A DNA stretch of 64,000 nt from an uncultured Clostridia bacterium (GTDB taxonomy: Bacteria > Bacillota > Clostridia > UMGS1810), in assembly GCA_934463115.1 (NCBI GenBank), contig CAKSIN010000011.1, positions 12,865 to 76,864 of the forward strand. Reading direction: 5' to 3'. Positions 41,801 to 51,223 of this stretch are shown in pieces (position 1 is the stretch's first letter; every line of letters starts with the position of its first letter). The position numbers were made by a program, and so were the translations under genes. The notes below the pieces were generated by a model. It did not search any database. It worked only from the letters and a program-made list of their open reading frames with translations, and was not told the origin of the DNA.

Positions 41801-43057
41801 CCTGTTGGTGTAATCTATGTCCTTAACATCGTGAATGAATGTATTCCAATACCAATGCCCTTCCGGACCGCCCGACCACCTTAACAGTGTGATATCGTCT
41901 TTCATTGTAATCTTCGGAAAATCCTCATCGAAACGAAAACTAAGTGCACTCGGTGAATTGTCCGTGGGACTTGTATACGCTATGGCATAGGCATACTTAC
42001 CCTCGTTCGGCCAACGCGCTTCAACTGCCATGGTCTCGCCTTCGTACAGTGTTGAAAACGTTTTGTCACCGACATTTACACAATAAATATTATCATTGTA
42101 CTTTTTCCAGCCGGAAATCGGAGTTGCACCTATTATCTCGGCTTTTTCGTCGTTATAATTTCTGTAAATAACATTGTGCCAGTTGTTTCCCGAATCCTTG
42201 GAGGTGAAATTAATCGCCTTGTCGAGAATATACTTTCCGCCCTCAACGTACACGATAATATCTCTGTCCATTTCCTTTGCGGTGTATTTTCTGACAATCT
42301 CTTTTGCCCTGTCAAATGTCTTAACCGGACCTGTTTTACCCTTTGCGGACGAGCTGTCGCATTTACCGTCGTTTGAATCGTCTCCGCTTTTTGTCGATAT
42401 GTAAAAACATATCGGTTCGGCGGTGTTTTTGTAATTATCGCATATTTTGTTAAGAAGTGATTTATTCTTTGCGGCGCTGTATGCCGAATCGCCTATCAGA
42501 ACAAGCTCCTTGTAAGAAGAAACCTTTTTCCCGAGCAGCTTTTCCACGGTGTCGTCGCTTAAGTATATTTCATCACCTATTTTTTGTGCTTCGTGCTTGC
42601 AGAGAAGTTCCTTTCCGTTCAGAACTATATAGGGCTTGTTAAAAAATGCCTTTATACTCTTGTTATCCAAAGATATTTCGACATAATCGTAATAGTCGTT
42701 TTCGTTTATTTCATATTCATATATTCTCTGCAAACTTTTGGCAGGAATCATAATTGCGTCTTTGGACACAAACGGTTTGATGTTTTCGTCCTCGTAGCTT
42801 ATTTTCCTGCGTGCATTTCTGTGTATCATTTCATTGTCTTTGGTAGACATAATCACATAATCATACACACTCTTTTCAAATGAGGTAAGGCCGTCGAGAT
42901 TTATTTCCTTTTCATATATGATTTTTGTAAAATCAGACATCTGGTTATAATACTTCTCCTCACCGTTTGAAGGAGCAGCACCGGCTGTAATGCAATTTGC
43001 AAGAATAGTGAATATGGTAATTCCGACAATGTGTAACCTTTTTAATCTGTTCATCAT
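38822..43057 (-). CDS. Large right-handed beta-helix polysaccharide-active protein
   Basis: The 1411-residue protein starts at ATG 43057 (or 43054) behind GAGGAAT; a TTG at 43072 overlaps the previous gene. After a signal peptide there is a copper-amine-oxidase-N-like stretch (~50-190), then a beta-helix domain from ~215 (CFYISTKSGDDSNDGKCD) to ~880 with many N-N-I rungs. A Big_2 Ig domain follows near 1000 (VYTSSDPNVAEVSADGTVTAKG), and a jelly-roll C-terminus (~1240-1411, SVGLMMRAGD) resembling concanavalin-like or DUF1349 domains. Polysaccharide lyase or epimerase activity is likely from the family; catalytic residues cannot be placed by eye. It is paralogous to the phage-split gene. Confidence 0.78.
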   Translation of the reverse strand: MMNRLKRLHIVGITIFTILANCITAGAAPSNGEEKYYNQMSDFTKIIYEKEINLDGLTSFEKSVYDYVIMSTKDNEMIHRNARRKISYEDENIKPFVSKDAIMIPAKSLQRIYEYEINENDYYDYVEISLDNKSIKAFFNKPYIVLNGKELLCKHEAQKIGDEIYLSDDTVEKLLGKKVSSYKELVLIGDSAYSAAKNKSLLNKICDNYKNTAEPICFYISTKSGDDSNDGKCDSSSAKGKTGPVKTFDRAKEIVRKYTAKEMDRDIIVYVEGGKYILDKAINFTSKDSGNNWHNVIYRNYNDEKAEIIGATPISGWKKYNDNIYCVNVGDKTFSTLYEGETMAVEARWPNEGKYAYAIAYTSPTDNSPSALSFRFDEDFPKITMKDDITLLRWSGGPEGHWYWNTFIHDVKDIDYTNRALTVTSGYSDYVFGTGTAYFVRNSFDLLDAPGEFYLDRDTGMLYYWPRGEFDESNIYLPDEKLSAIFTFDDYKNEIKYKVGQFGSILTYTTSDMKAHATKNITLDGLHMMYTDQYQSAVRITNGRNISVLNCKMNCIGESGIDMYNYAVDNLAYGNSIYNVGSAAVKMQDDKRYVPAVCRNDIINNHMYDTGQINKGVGTIMTWDSGYNRFNHNVIHDMDGSGTLIAASEYSLPTYWADGHKYTREEIEKYMVTGKCNEIAYNDVYSTNRWRQDSGAIYTGKCAYNKVHDNSIHDTYAALEYSYALYIDDMSRNADIYNNIVWHIQDPTTYPDYYKGGELRGVYVTKGDNSITHNNIAADCYVSDTFTYLSGVVDKTDGVFTGLSGFTTSTMVYSSRDEKWYGNICYNSGPRYMGVSNWTFHKIGYCDYNIYYNEGTEGEENYTINGVNGATNFKEWRELDNESYDRHTLISDPKFVAPEEYDYRLRYDSPSYIQGFEDIDYEQMGLLKDFKRDAGDSSLKTIFVKTDKTHSGEANINMKNGEKTKLEVTGKGENTKYVDLTGADMVYTSSDPNVAEVSADGTVTAKGEGVSEITVSVTKNGKSASKKMYVIVDDEVVEIRHNGKVDNGVLTGDDVYDLSDETLLVTKYGQYIKGNERDIYFRTDDKELGTLTNKGKIKVNGNGAMKINILLDTPNGRVTKTINTQALESDLNRTYLNNKMYVLTKSDNELVLNGIYVNGKEADFKDLDVSVTIEKPDLCRVTSNDGNAIHIEGLKTGITNIKFEFLYDGLIRQIDRTFFVADKKVTSADDFDVKNYDADGNVENSDKGIIIKSNGKNIWNSADQATYAEFKNTVLGEEAVIVGKIDIVNATSSSDASVGLMMRAGDTADAYNFNIRGRANGASQAVWRNAEKPNSGYISATKQGTITPYYFALYKSGNKIYGYIMSETGWSMVKEEPFDNGSNFTVGLCAYGGAGKDEYIAGEITDLYIGY

Positions 43058-43061
43058 AGCT

Positions 43062-45671
43062 CTATTCCTCAATTATATAAATATTTTTGGCAACACCGTA
43101 GCTTGAATGTACAAATATCCTGCTGGCTCCGTTACCGTATTCAAAGAATGGTTTCAAATCCGATATTCCGCAGAGTTTTATATTATCTCTGCCGTCAATG
43201 CTGTAATATTTTGTGGTGGCATTGACTGTTACAAAATTAAAGTCACTGAATTGTGCATTGCTCATATCCGTGTTTTCATCGAGTACAAAACGCAGTATAT
43301 TGTCATCAATTGAATACAATCTGCCGTACATAAAGCACTTTCGCGATGCCGGGCTCTGCAAATCGGTGTCGAAGAACGGATTTTTCGCCATACCGTTTTT
43401 GCGGCTCCAGCAGACCTCCGGTTTGATTTTTATCTCGTTTTTGCTGTTGCAGTTAAACTGGATATAATCGCCGACATTTATATCTCTTACAAGTTCTTCG
43501 TCCTTGCAGGTAACGCTTATCTTTGTACCGTTGAGTTCAACCTCCAGTCTGTCGGCGTCCTCGCCGCTTGCGTCCACCGTCTTTCCGTGTGCCGATACCA
43601 TTCCGAATTTTGACTGAGCGCTCAGCTGTACACAATCCGTATAGTCGCCGTATATCAGAATAACCGATGTGTTTTTGGAATATTCATCTGCCGAATATGC
43701 CTCGCATGTAAAAAATTTGTCAAGGCATATCTCCGTTACATCCACAGCGGTATACAGCTCCTCGTCGGTCGACGCGCTTGTCGGAACGATAAAGAACACT
43801 GTTTTGGTGTCGTACGGTATCTTTCCGCCGAACACCGAGCCGCCGCCCGTGTAACGACGCACACTGTCCATCTGCTTTGTGTACGTTTTGTGCAGGGAAT
43901 TGGCATTTTCTCCGCTGCCCAAATCACATGTGTCAATCTTGCATATATTGTCCGAACCGTCGAGTTTAAAGCGGAAAACCTGTCTTTCATTCAGTTTATT
44001 CATGATATCCGCAGCTTCGCTGAACTTTTTCTCATCGATAACTACTTTTTTCGACAAATCATAAACCTTTGATGTGTTGTCGGGCAGCACAAGCTTTGCG
44101 GAAACATCGTCGAGTCCCGAAGATTTCACCGCAAGCAGATAACCGATTTGATAATCGGAGGCGTCACCCTGCATAATGCCTACCACATAGCCGTGATAGT
44201 CGATATATGCCGTTACGCTCTGGGTGTCAAAAAGGCTTGACGCTTTTTTAATCACCGAATCCAACGCGTCATACTGCACATCCTGTATGGCAATTTTTTT
44301 GTTTCCGACGCGTGATAATACTCCCGACACGCTTTGTCTGTGTATAATTATCTCGGTTAAAGACTTTGACTTGTCCTGTCTTATTGAAAGAACGTCACCC
44401 GTCTCTATATCGGAAATATTCGCCGATGAGCCGTCGGACATTCTGCATACGATATCGCCGCCGTCGGGGATTTCAATCAGATTCCTTTTGTCAGCCAAAT
44501 CGCCGATTGTTATTGTGTTTCCGCCGCTCACTTTGCCGGCGACACATGTTTGCTCATCTTCGATAAACGCAACATCATATCTGCCGTTGCCGTTGTTATC
44601 TATCAGGCGGATATTGCCGTAATCTATATCAAACATATCGTCTGTAAATGACGAAACAGCCTTGTTATTGTATATCACGGTATAAGCGTTATCCAAAAGA
44701 GCCGTCTTTTTGCTGTTGTTGTAATAATAAGTCAGACTGTTTTTGCTCTTGCCGAGAAAATCTTCGGACTCAATATTAACCACACTGTTTGAGGACGGAA
44801 CAACGCACAATAGCTCATCATCCGAATTTTTTCCGTTTGAAACATAATATTCAACGTTCATTCCGAGGTATGTATTGAACCTGTTGTCCGAACTCTTTAT
44901 TCTGCGTGTGCCGAAGGTGTAGCTGTTGTCCGCCATGGTGTAGGGCACGTCAAAAGAGGTGTATTGATTCGAGGTCATTACATCCGTGTACTTTTCCATA
45001 TCCCAAAAAACACTCATAACGGTATCGTTTTTCGATATATAATAATCTTCTCTTTCGGTAAACTCCGTCATAACGCATTTTGCTTCGAGCGCATTGTACA
45101 ATACGATGCAAAGCATGCCGTTGTCAATCGGCGCATTGAGAGCGGTATTTTTCAGGATACCGAGTCCGCTCTTTTTTGCGGCTGCAAGCAAGCCTGCCTG
45201 CATGGTATCGTAACCGCCGATAATGGGCTCGTATCCCATACCGTACAGCAAAACTTTCAGCACCTGCTCATATGTTGCATAGCTGTCGGGCGAGAACATA
45301 CCGTTTCCCGTTCCGTTCATAAGTTTGTTTGCCGTTACAGTTTCTATCTCTTTGAATGCCCAGTACTCGGTATTTATATCGGCATATGTCTCCGTGGCAG
45401 GCGATACAATCGGAAAATTGAACAGCCTGGAGACGGAATATGCCAGTTCGGCTCTTGTAACATTATTGCCGCTGTGCTGTCCGCCGTCAAGATAGTCGGC
45501 TGTAATGCCGAGCTGCGTAAGCACTTCGTATGCGTTATTATCATAACTTTCCTGATATGTTTTTTCGACAGAAACCGAATCATCGGTCTCTGTCTGCGCG
45601 AAAGCCGCATTGCAGGACAAAACAGTCAACGCCAAAAGCGCCGATGTAAATTTTATCATAATATTTCTCAT
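43062..45671 (-). CDS. SLH-domain wall-anchored protein
   Basis: The 869-residue protein starts at ATG 45671, overlapping the previous stop by 4 bp, behind CGGAGGAG. A signal peptide (~1-25) precedes N-terminal SLH repeats (NVTRAELAYSVSRLFNFP, TYADINTEYWAFKEIETVTA, KLMNGTGNGMFSPDSYATYE). The remaining ~650 residues are beta-rich with repeated short strands and no known catalytic motif. SLH domains bind pyruvylated secondary wall polymers, so the protein sits on the cell surface. Placed between binding and beta-helix genes, it may hold the enzymes or the substrate at the wall. Confidence 0.8.
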   Translation of the reverse strand: MRNIMIKFTSALLALTVLSCNAAFAQTETDDSVSVEKTYQESYDNNAYEVLTQLGITADYLDGGQHSGNNVTRAELAYSVSRLFNFPIVSPATETYADINTEYWAFKEIETVTANKLMNGTGNGMFSPDSYATYEQVLKVLLYGMGYEPIIGGYDTMQAGLLAAAKKSGLGILKNTALNAPIDNGMLCIVLYNALEAKCVMTEFTEREDYYISKNDTVMSVFWDMEKYTDVMTSNQYTSFDVPYTMADNSYTFGTRRIKSSDNRFNTYLGMNVEYYVSNGKNSDDELLCVVPSSNSVVNIESEDFLGKSKNSLTYYYNNSKKTALLDNAYTVIYNNKAVSSFTDDMFDIDYGNIRLIDNNGNGRYDVAFIEDEQTCVAGKVSGGNTITIGDLADKRNLIEIPDGGDIVCRMSDGSSANISDIETGDVLSIRQDKSKSLTEIIIHRQSVSGVLSRVGNKKIAIQDVQYDALDSVIKKASSLFDTQSVTAYIDYHGYVVGIMQGDASDYQIGYLLAVKSSGLDDVSAKLVLPDNTSKVYDLSKKVVIDEKKFSEAADIMNKLNERQVFRFKLDGSDNICKIDTCDLGSGENANSLHKTYTKQMDSVRRYTGGGSVFGGKIPYDTKTVFFIVPTSASTDEELYTAVDVTEICLDKFFTCEAYSADEYSKNTSVILIYGDYTDCVQLSAQSKFGMVSAHGKTVDASGEDADRLEVELNGTKISVTCKDEELVRDINVGDYIQFNCNSKNEIKIKPEVCWSRKNGMAKNPFFDTDLQSPASRKCFMYGRLYSIDDNILRFVLDENTDMSNAQFSDFNFVTVNATTKYYSIDGRDNIKLCGISDLKPFFEYGNGASRIFVHSSYGVAKNIYIIEE

Positions 45672-47353
45672 TTTGATGCTCCTCCGTAGTTTACAGTACG
45701 ATAAATCATAACCGCCGCCTCGGCTCTGCCGGCATTATCCAAAGGTCTGAATTTTCCGTTTTCATCGCCGAGAATAAGACCGCTGTTGTACATTCTACCG
45801 ACGCTGATTTTTGCATAATTCGATATTTCGGCGGCATCGGCAAAGCCGGTACCCTGGTTGTACGACAACTCGGCACCTCCGATAAACTTCAGGAATCGGG
45901 ATATCATAACAGCCATATCCTGTCTTGTTATATATTCGCCTATGCCGAAAATTCCGTCTCCCATACCCTCTGCTATTCCGCTTTGAACACCGGCATAAAC
46001 ATACGGTTCATACCAGGAGCCCTCCGCAACATCGCTGAATTTTTTGTCCGCGGCGGCAGAGATATCGATTTTACTGCCGGCGCAGCGAACAAGCATCGTT
46101 ATAAACTGTTCTCTCGTCAGGCGAGCACCGGGAGCAAATTTATTGTTTCCTACTCCGCTTAACACACCTTTTTTGCACAAAGCGGTAATTGCTTCTTCTG
46201 CCCACGAATAGCCTGCCAAATCATCAAAAACATTTGCGCTCTGTGGCTGTGATACTCCGCTCGGCGCCGAAACCGAACCGCTGCCGCGATTGCTGCCGGA
46301 GCCTGTGCTGCCGCTGCCCGAACCATTGCCCGAACCGCCGTCGGACGGTTTAACAGCCGCCTCAAATGCCCGTCTGAATTCGTTCATGTTTGTGTATCCT
46401 GCCTCACTTCCGATAAGCTTGGAATCGACAGAATATGTACTGCTCAGCGAGTTGTACCCCGCAAGGTCAAGCTTGAAATAATCATTGTTGTATTTGTTTA
46501 AAATTTTGGATACATCGCCGTGGTACGAGCCTTTGATTTTTGCGAGAAGGAGCTGCTGCGAAACAATATCCTCCGCCGCACTTCTGTCGGATGCCGAGAA
46601 TGCCTTATCTGCAAGCAGGGAGTAAAAATCATCTTTATTTTCCAACGCGTCAAAATACTCGTTGTAAACATCGGTGTTCGGATTCAGATATTCAACATAC
46701 TGCTGTGCCTCTGCCGAAGTTCTTATCACCTTCAACGCAGCTGTCGAAAATTTATCTCTCAATTTAGCCGAAAAATCATTTATATCGGCAAAATCTGCCG
46801 GATAGCTTTCCATGTACGAATACAGTTCGCCAAGGTTTTCTCCTCTTGCAACGAGTGAATTATAAATACCGTTATTCATTCCGAAAACCGCGCGGTTATC
46901 CTCAATCACCTTTTGGAGTTCGGCGGCGGACATGGTATTCATTTTGCTTTCAAACTCCTCAACAAAACTCTTTCTGACGAATACAAATTCTTCTTCAATC
47001 GGTTTGCTGAGGTGCTTGCCGCATATGATTACTTTTATCTCTTTTTCATTTCCCTCGCCGTCGGCAAAAACCGTTTCGGGAAGATATGTTTTGTAGCTGT
47101 ATGCTCCTGTGTTATCCGAGGAAAACATATCCGGCAGCAAAACGGCTTCGTCATAGTTTTGTGAAATCTTGTTTTTGTCCAAAAGCTCTATGGTGAGCGT
47201 TTCGTTTTTCAGGCCGTTTTCCAGAACACCGCTTATGGTGATTATACTTTCCTTAACATCAAGACTTATATTGTCTGCGGCGCAGACATTTGCGGCAGAT
47301 GCAAAACACATTACTGCGGCAACACCGGCAGCAGTCAAAATTTTTTTAAACAT
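45668..47353 (-). CDS. SLH-domain surface protein
   Basis: The 561-residue protein starts at ATG 47353 behind AAAGGAG; the longer frame from 47395 lacks one. A signal peptide (~1-26) is followed by a beta domain and a long helical region (~130-340), a Gly/Ser linker (GSGNGSGSGSTGSGSNRGSG), and three C-terminal SLH repeats (FDDLAGYSWAEEAITALCKK, FSDVAEGSWYEPYVYAGVQ, FADAAEISNYAKISVGRMYN). It is probably an S-layer or surface display protein. It is coupled to the next gene by a 4-bp overlap. Confidence 0.85.
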   Translation of the reverse strand: MFKKILTAAGVAAVMCFASAANVCAADNISLDVKESIITISGVLENGLKNETLTIELLDKNKISQNYDEAVLLPDMFSSDNTGAYSYKTYLPETVFADGEGNEKEIKVIICGKHLSKPIEEEFVFVRKSFVEEFESKMNTMSAAELQKVIEDNRAVFGMNNGIYNSLVARGENLGELYSYMESYPADFADINDFSAKLRDKFSTAALKVIRTSAEAQQYVEYLNPNTDVYNEYFDALENKDDFYSLLADKAFSASDRSAAEDIVSQQLLLAKIKGSYHGDVSKILNKYNNDYFKLDLAGYNSLSSTYSVDSKLIGSEAGYTNMNEFRRAFEAAVKPSDGGSGNGSGSGSTGSGSNRGSGSVSAPSGVSQPQSANVFDDLAGYSWAEEAITALCKKGVLSGVGNNKFAPGARLTREQFITMLVRCAGSKIDISAAADKKFSDVAEGSWYEPYVYAGVQSGIAEGMGDGIFGIGEYITRQDMAVMISRFLKFIGGAELSYNQGTGFADAAEISNYAKISVGRMYNSGLILGDENGKFRPLDNAGRAEAAVMIYRTVNYGGASK

Positions 47354-47381
47354 AGTAGCTCCTTTCAACCTATCAGATGTA

Positions 47382-47418
47382 AATAGGGCAAACAAGATGT
47401 TATCCCATCTGCCCTATT
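47382..47418 (-). other. Intergenic hairpin before the SLH genes
   Basis: AATAGGGCA and TGCCCTATT pair over 9 bp with an inner GATG/CATC pair. In the leftward transcript no proper T-run follows, so partial termination or mRNA stabilisation after the transporter genes is more likely than a full stop. It could lower expression of the surface genes relative to the transporter. Confidence 0.5.
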
Positions 47419-47429
47419 GATTTTAATTT

Positions 47430-48818
47430 TTATTCGTTTGCAAGCCACGGACGCATATTTTCAAGGTTATCCCAGCAATATGTGTCAACCGTCTCACCGG
47501 TATTTTTGCTTATTGTTTTTGTGGTTATTACCTTGTTGTCTGCGGTCGCAGTGTCATTTATCAAATCAACACCCTTGAGCGAAACACTGTCCTTTACAGC
47601 CGTAACAACCGCAACACCGACTTCTGTACCGCCGGCATTTTTTACCGTGTACTGAACCGTGAAATCCCCGCTGTAATTTACTATATCGGTTATTTCAGTG
47701 CCGTCAGATCTAACATACTTCTTTGCGCACGAAACGACATTCTCGCCCGTTTCTCCGATTTTTTCAAGACTCATATAGTCTATGTAGTATGTGTATGCCG
47801 TATTTTTATCCGGTACCTGCTGTGCAACAAACACATATTTAACATCATCCGCATCTGACAAAACAAAATCATAACAGGTTTCTGTCCACTCATTTGCTTT
47901 TACGGTAACATCATTTTTGAACTCTAAAATCTTGCTATTTGAACTATTATTAATTTTCAATCCGGTTTTCAAAGTAAACGTACCTGATTCGGATTTATAT
48001 CTTGCTTTATATCTATATATTCCCGCACCTTTTTCCTTTACATTAGTTCCAAGAGTTTCGTATTTTGGTCTTGCAGCCGCAGTAACCTCACCGCCTACAG
48101 GCTTAGTTACCTTAAGGCTATATGTTCCGTCTCCGTTTGAGACACGTTCCATTGTTGTGCCATTTGCCTGAAAATAATCAGTCAGCTTAATTTGATCGTC
48201 CTCAAAATCACCGTAGGTAATAAGGTTATTCTCATAGCCCACAACCTTTTCAAAACTCATGTATCCTATGTAATATGTGCATGTACCGGCAGTACCGATT
48301 TGCGGAACATGCTGTCCGATATATACTCCGCTCAGTTGTGATTTGTCGAATTCACCCACAACCACATCAAAGCAAACTTCTGTCCATTTGTCAGAACTTA
48401 TTTTATATTGCTTATCATCTTTTTTAACAAAATTTTTGTTAGTACTAAGTTGTATGTTCACAACCGGTGTTATGTTAAATGTACCGCTTTCGGTTTTATA
48501 CTTAGCTTTGTAGCGATACACACCTGCACCGTTTGCACGAACAATTGGCACGAGTACACTGCTTTTAGGTCTCGCAGCCATCCAATAATTCGTACCGGCA
48601 GGTTTTGTTACCTTGAGGCAACTTGTGCCGTCCGAATCTTTTTCAAAACTCATTGTTGTACCGTTTGCCTCGAATGTAACGTCATTGGTTTCAAATGTCT
48701 GCTCGTATTTCACTGTATTTACAGATGTATCCGCGCTGATGCTCATTGATGTGAAAAAGGAACAAATTGTAGTTATGCAAAACAAAACCGCAACTGATTT
48801 TCTTATTCTGTTCATCAT
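47430..48818 (-). CDS. Secreted protein with two binding modules
   Basis: About 462 residues from ATG 48818 (behind AAAGGTTAG). A signal peptide (~1-30, RKSVAVLFCITTICSFF) is followed by two modules of the same type as in the protein at 36002: TFEANGTTMSFEKD, YWMAARPKSS, GVYRYKAKYKTESGTFNITP, and again later. The C-terminus (DTYCWDNLENMRPW) matches the ending of that protein. It lies 38 bp after the binding-protein gene, so it may present glycan to the ABC transporter. No catalytic residues are seen. Confidence 0.72.
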   Translation of the reverse strand: MMNRIRKSVAVLFCITTICSFFTSMSISADTSVNTVKYEQTFETNDVTFEANGTTMSFEKDSDGTSCLKVTKPAGTNYWMAARPKSSVLVPIVRANGAGVYRYKAKYKTESGTFNITPVVNIQLSTNKNFVKKDDKQYKISSDKWTEVCFDVVVGEFDKSQLSGVYIGQHVPQIGTAGTCTYYIGYMSFEKVVGYENNLITYGDFEDDQIKLTDYFQANGTTMERVSNGDGTYSLKVTKPVGGEVTAAARPKYETLGTNVKEKGAGIYRYKARYKSESGTFTLKTGLKINNSSNSKILEFKNDVTVKANEWTETCYDFVLSDADDVKYVFVAQQVPDKNTAYTYYIDYMSLEKIGETGENVVSCAKKYVRSDGTEITDIVNYSGDFTVQYTVKNAGGTEVGVAVVTAVKDSVSLKGVDLINDTATADNKVITTKTISKNTGETVDTYCWDNLENMRPWLANE

Positions 48819-48856
48819 ATTAATTACACTAACCTTTCTATAACATATTTCTGACA

Positions 48857-50308
48857 TTATTTTTTAAGATAATCATCAATCTGCTTTTGAGCATCTTCAA
48901 CAATTTTTTTATGCCCCGCTGTTGCCATTGCGTCGCAATATTCATTATACTTTTTGTCAAAATCGCTGCCCGTTGCCTTAAGATAGAAATTACTGAACTT
49001 CTTTCTGGCAGTTGATATATTGGCAATTTCGGTTTTGACATTTTCCGGATCCCACAAAAATCCCATAAGCTTAGATTTAGATGCAGAAGCGTTGTATTTT
49101 TCGGTTTCTGTCCATACATCCTTGCTCTGACCTTCGGTAGGATATGCCATAAACTGGTCGCCGAGCGTCCACGCTTGGAGTTCATAGGGATTGTCCTTGC
49201 TCTTTACAACGTGACCGTCTTTCATCTCATAGTTGATGCCTTCTATACCGAAAACAAGCAGATTATACAGTTCTTTATTTGTGGCAACTTCTGCCATTAC
49301 CTTAACGGCAAGTTCCGGATTTTTACAATTTCTGCTTACGGCATTCATAGTTGTTATTCCGGCATTATATCTTGTATACGGCTGTTCTACCGGAACGACA
49401 ACAACATCACGGCCATACAGATTCTTCAATTCTGCCTCAACACCTGGTTTATACTGTGCGAAATAAACTGCATACTTGCCAGCTTTGAGGTCTGTAGTAT
49501 CATCCATAACGCTGTCTATATCTTTGCGGATATATCCCTTGTCATAGTACTCTGCCATTTTTTTAACAGCATACTTCCATTCATCTGTCTCATAAAGTGA
49601 ATACACCTTTGGCTTCTTGTCTGACTTGCGTATGCAAACCTCCGTGCTTGTTCCCACATATTCAAGGTCACGGAGTGTAAATATACTCTCCTGCACATCA
49701 TATGTTCTGACTGTGTACATCTCCGGGTGAGCATTATGGAATTTTTCAAAAAACGGTTCCAAATCCTCAATCTTGCTGACTGTGCTTGTGTCAAAATTTA
49801 ATTCTTCAATATACTTTTTCTCGATTACTGCTGCTTTTTGCACAGGGAACACCTGTCTTACCGGAACAGCATATGTTTTTCCGCCTATTGTGCCGACCTT
49901 CATTATATCCTTATCTATAAGATTTTTGAATTCAGGCACCTCGTCCAAATATTTGTCAATAGCCATATATGCGCCCTTGGACACGTTTGTGGCAAAATTG
50001 TTCAGCCAACTTGATGTAAAGCAGATGTCATACGCCTGGTTAGACGCAATTACCATGTTCATCTTTTCGGCATACGAACCGCTGTCCACAAGTTTCAGTT
50101 CGAGCTTTGCCCCAACCTTTGGAACCAGTATTTCATTTGCTTTTTCAAGCACATCCGGCAAATCCTTCTGACTGTCGCAAGGTAAATACCATGTGATAGT
50201 CGGAACATCACCGCCGGCGGTCTCTTTTTTACAGCCGCAGAAAAGCGACATCAGCATAACTGCCGAAAGAGCCACACATACAATCTTTTTTGCATTAAAC
50301 TTCATCAT
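48857..50308 (-). CDS. ABC sugar transporter, lipoprotein substrate-binding protein
   Basis: The 483-residue protein starts at ATG 50308 or 50305 behind GGGAGG. A lipoprotein signal ends near C26 (LMSLFCGCKK). The body is a type-I solute-binding fold of the LplA/YtcQ kind (TITWYLPCDSQKDLPDVLEK, then the NNFATNVSKGAYMAIDKYLDE block), with a DUF3502-like C-terminus. It captures oligosaccharides for the two permeases encoded before it. The ATPase is not in the operon; such transporters usually share MsmX/UgpC. Oligo-uronide specificity is inferred from the operon. Confidence 0.87.
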   Translation of the reverse strand: MMKFNAKKIVCVALSAVMLMSLFCGCKKETAGGDVPTITWYLPCDSQKDLPDVLEKANEILVPKVGAKLELKLVDSGSYAEKMNMVIASNQAYDICFTSSWLNNFATNVSKGAYMAIDKYLDEVPEFKNLIDKDIMKVGTIGGKTYAVPVRQVFPVQKAAVIEKKYIEELNFDTSTVSKIEDLEPFFEKFHNAHPEMYTVRTYDVQESIFTLRDLEYVGTSTEVCIRKSDKKPKVYSLYETDEWKYAVKKMAEYYDKGYIRKDIDSVMDDTTDLKAGKYAVYFAQYKPGVEAELKNLYGRDVVVVPVEQPYTRYNAGITTMNAVSRNCKNPELAVKVMAEVATNKELYNLLVFGIEGINYEMKDGHVVKSKDNPYELQAWTLGDQFMAYPTEGQSKDVWTETEKYNASASKSKLMGFLWDPENVKTEIANISTARKKFSNFYLKATGSDFDKKYNEYCDAMATAGHKKIVEDAQKQIDDYLKK

Positions 50309-50334
50309 TATTACCTCCCTGTAATTATTTTTAT

Positions 50335-51213
50335 TTATCCCTTTACGGAACCGACTGTCAGTCCCTTTGTAAAGTACTTCTGAAAGAACGGGAAAATTAC
50401 GAGCATAGGACCGGCAACAATAATTGCCATTGCCATACGTGCACTTTCCGTCGGTATTTTGGCTGCGCTCGAAGCCAATTGAGATATATCTCCGCTCTGA
50501 TTTATCAAATCCATGTTTTTGATTATTCTCTGAAGCATATATTGAAGTGTAATCAGTTTTTCATTGTCAATATAAAGCATTGCGGCAATCCACTCGTTCC
50601 ACTTCATAAGGCAAATCATAAGTGTTACCGACGCGATAGCCGGTTTCGAAAGCGGCACGGCGAATTTAAAGAGCAATTTAAATTCGTTTGCTCCGTCTAT
50701 CTTGGCAGCCTCAAACATTTCGTTCGGCAGCTGCGAAAAGAATGTTCTGAGTACAAACATATGCCATACACTTATTGCCGTAGGCAAAATGTATACCCAA
50801 AGAGTATCATTCAGATGCAGATACTGCGTAATCAAAATGTATTCCGGCACAAGTCCGCCGCTAAAAAGCATTGTGAAATACACATAGAAGTTAAAGAACT
50901 TTCTTCCCGTAAAATATTTCTTCGACAGCGGATATGCCAGCAAGCACATGAGAAATACGCTCAAAAATGTTCCTGCAAACGTTACGAATATAGTAACAAG
51001 ATATGAGTTTGCCAGCATATCGTTTGACGCAAGAACAAACTTGTATGCAGAAAGTGTCAGGTGTCTCGGAATAATACTGTATCCGTATTTGGAAATATCC
51101 TCATTCGTTGACAACGATGTCGACAAAACCGCCAAAAAAGGTATTATCATTACCGCGCACAGGATTATCATAATCACATGAACCCATATGCGCTCCTTGT
51201 TTTTGTTTTCCAT
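50335..51213 (-). CDS. ABC sugar permease (YtcP/MalG type)
   Basis: The 292-residue protein starts at ATG 51213 behind AGGAGG; the frame from 51237 includes the ribosome site. Six hydrophobic spans are visible, and the EAA loop EAAKIDGANEFKLLFKFAVPLS binds the shared ATPase. The C-terminal PFFQKYFTKGLTVGSVKG is diagnostic for the YtcP/CarB family. It pairs with the permease at 51224. Confidence 0.9.
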   Translation of the reverse strand: MENKNKERIWVHVIMIILCAVMIIPFLAVLSTSLSTNEDISKYGYSIIPRHLTLSAYKFVLASNDMLANSYLVTIFVTFAGTFLSVFLMCLLAYPLSKKYFTGRKFFNFYVYFTMLFSGGLVPEYILITQYLHLNDTLWVYILPTAISVWHMFVLRTFFSQLPNEMFEAAKIDGANEFKLLFKFAVPLSKPAIASVTLMICLMKWNEWIAAMLYIDNEKLITLQYMLQRIIKNMDLINQSGDISQLASSAAKIPTESARMAMAIIVAGPMLVIFPFFQKYFTKGLTVGSVKG

Positions 51214-51223
51214 ATCCGTCCTC

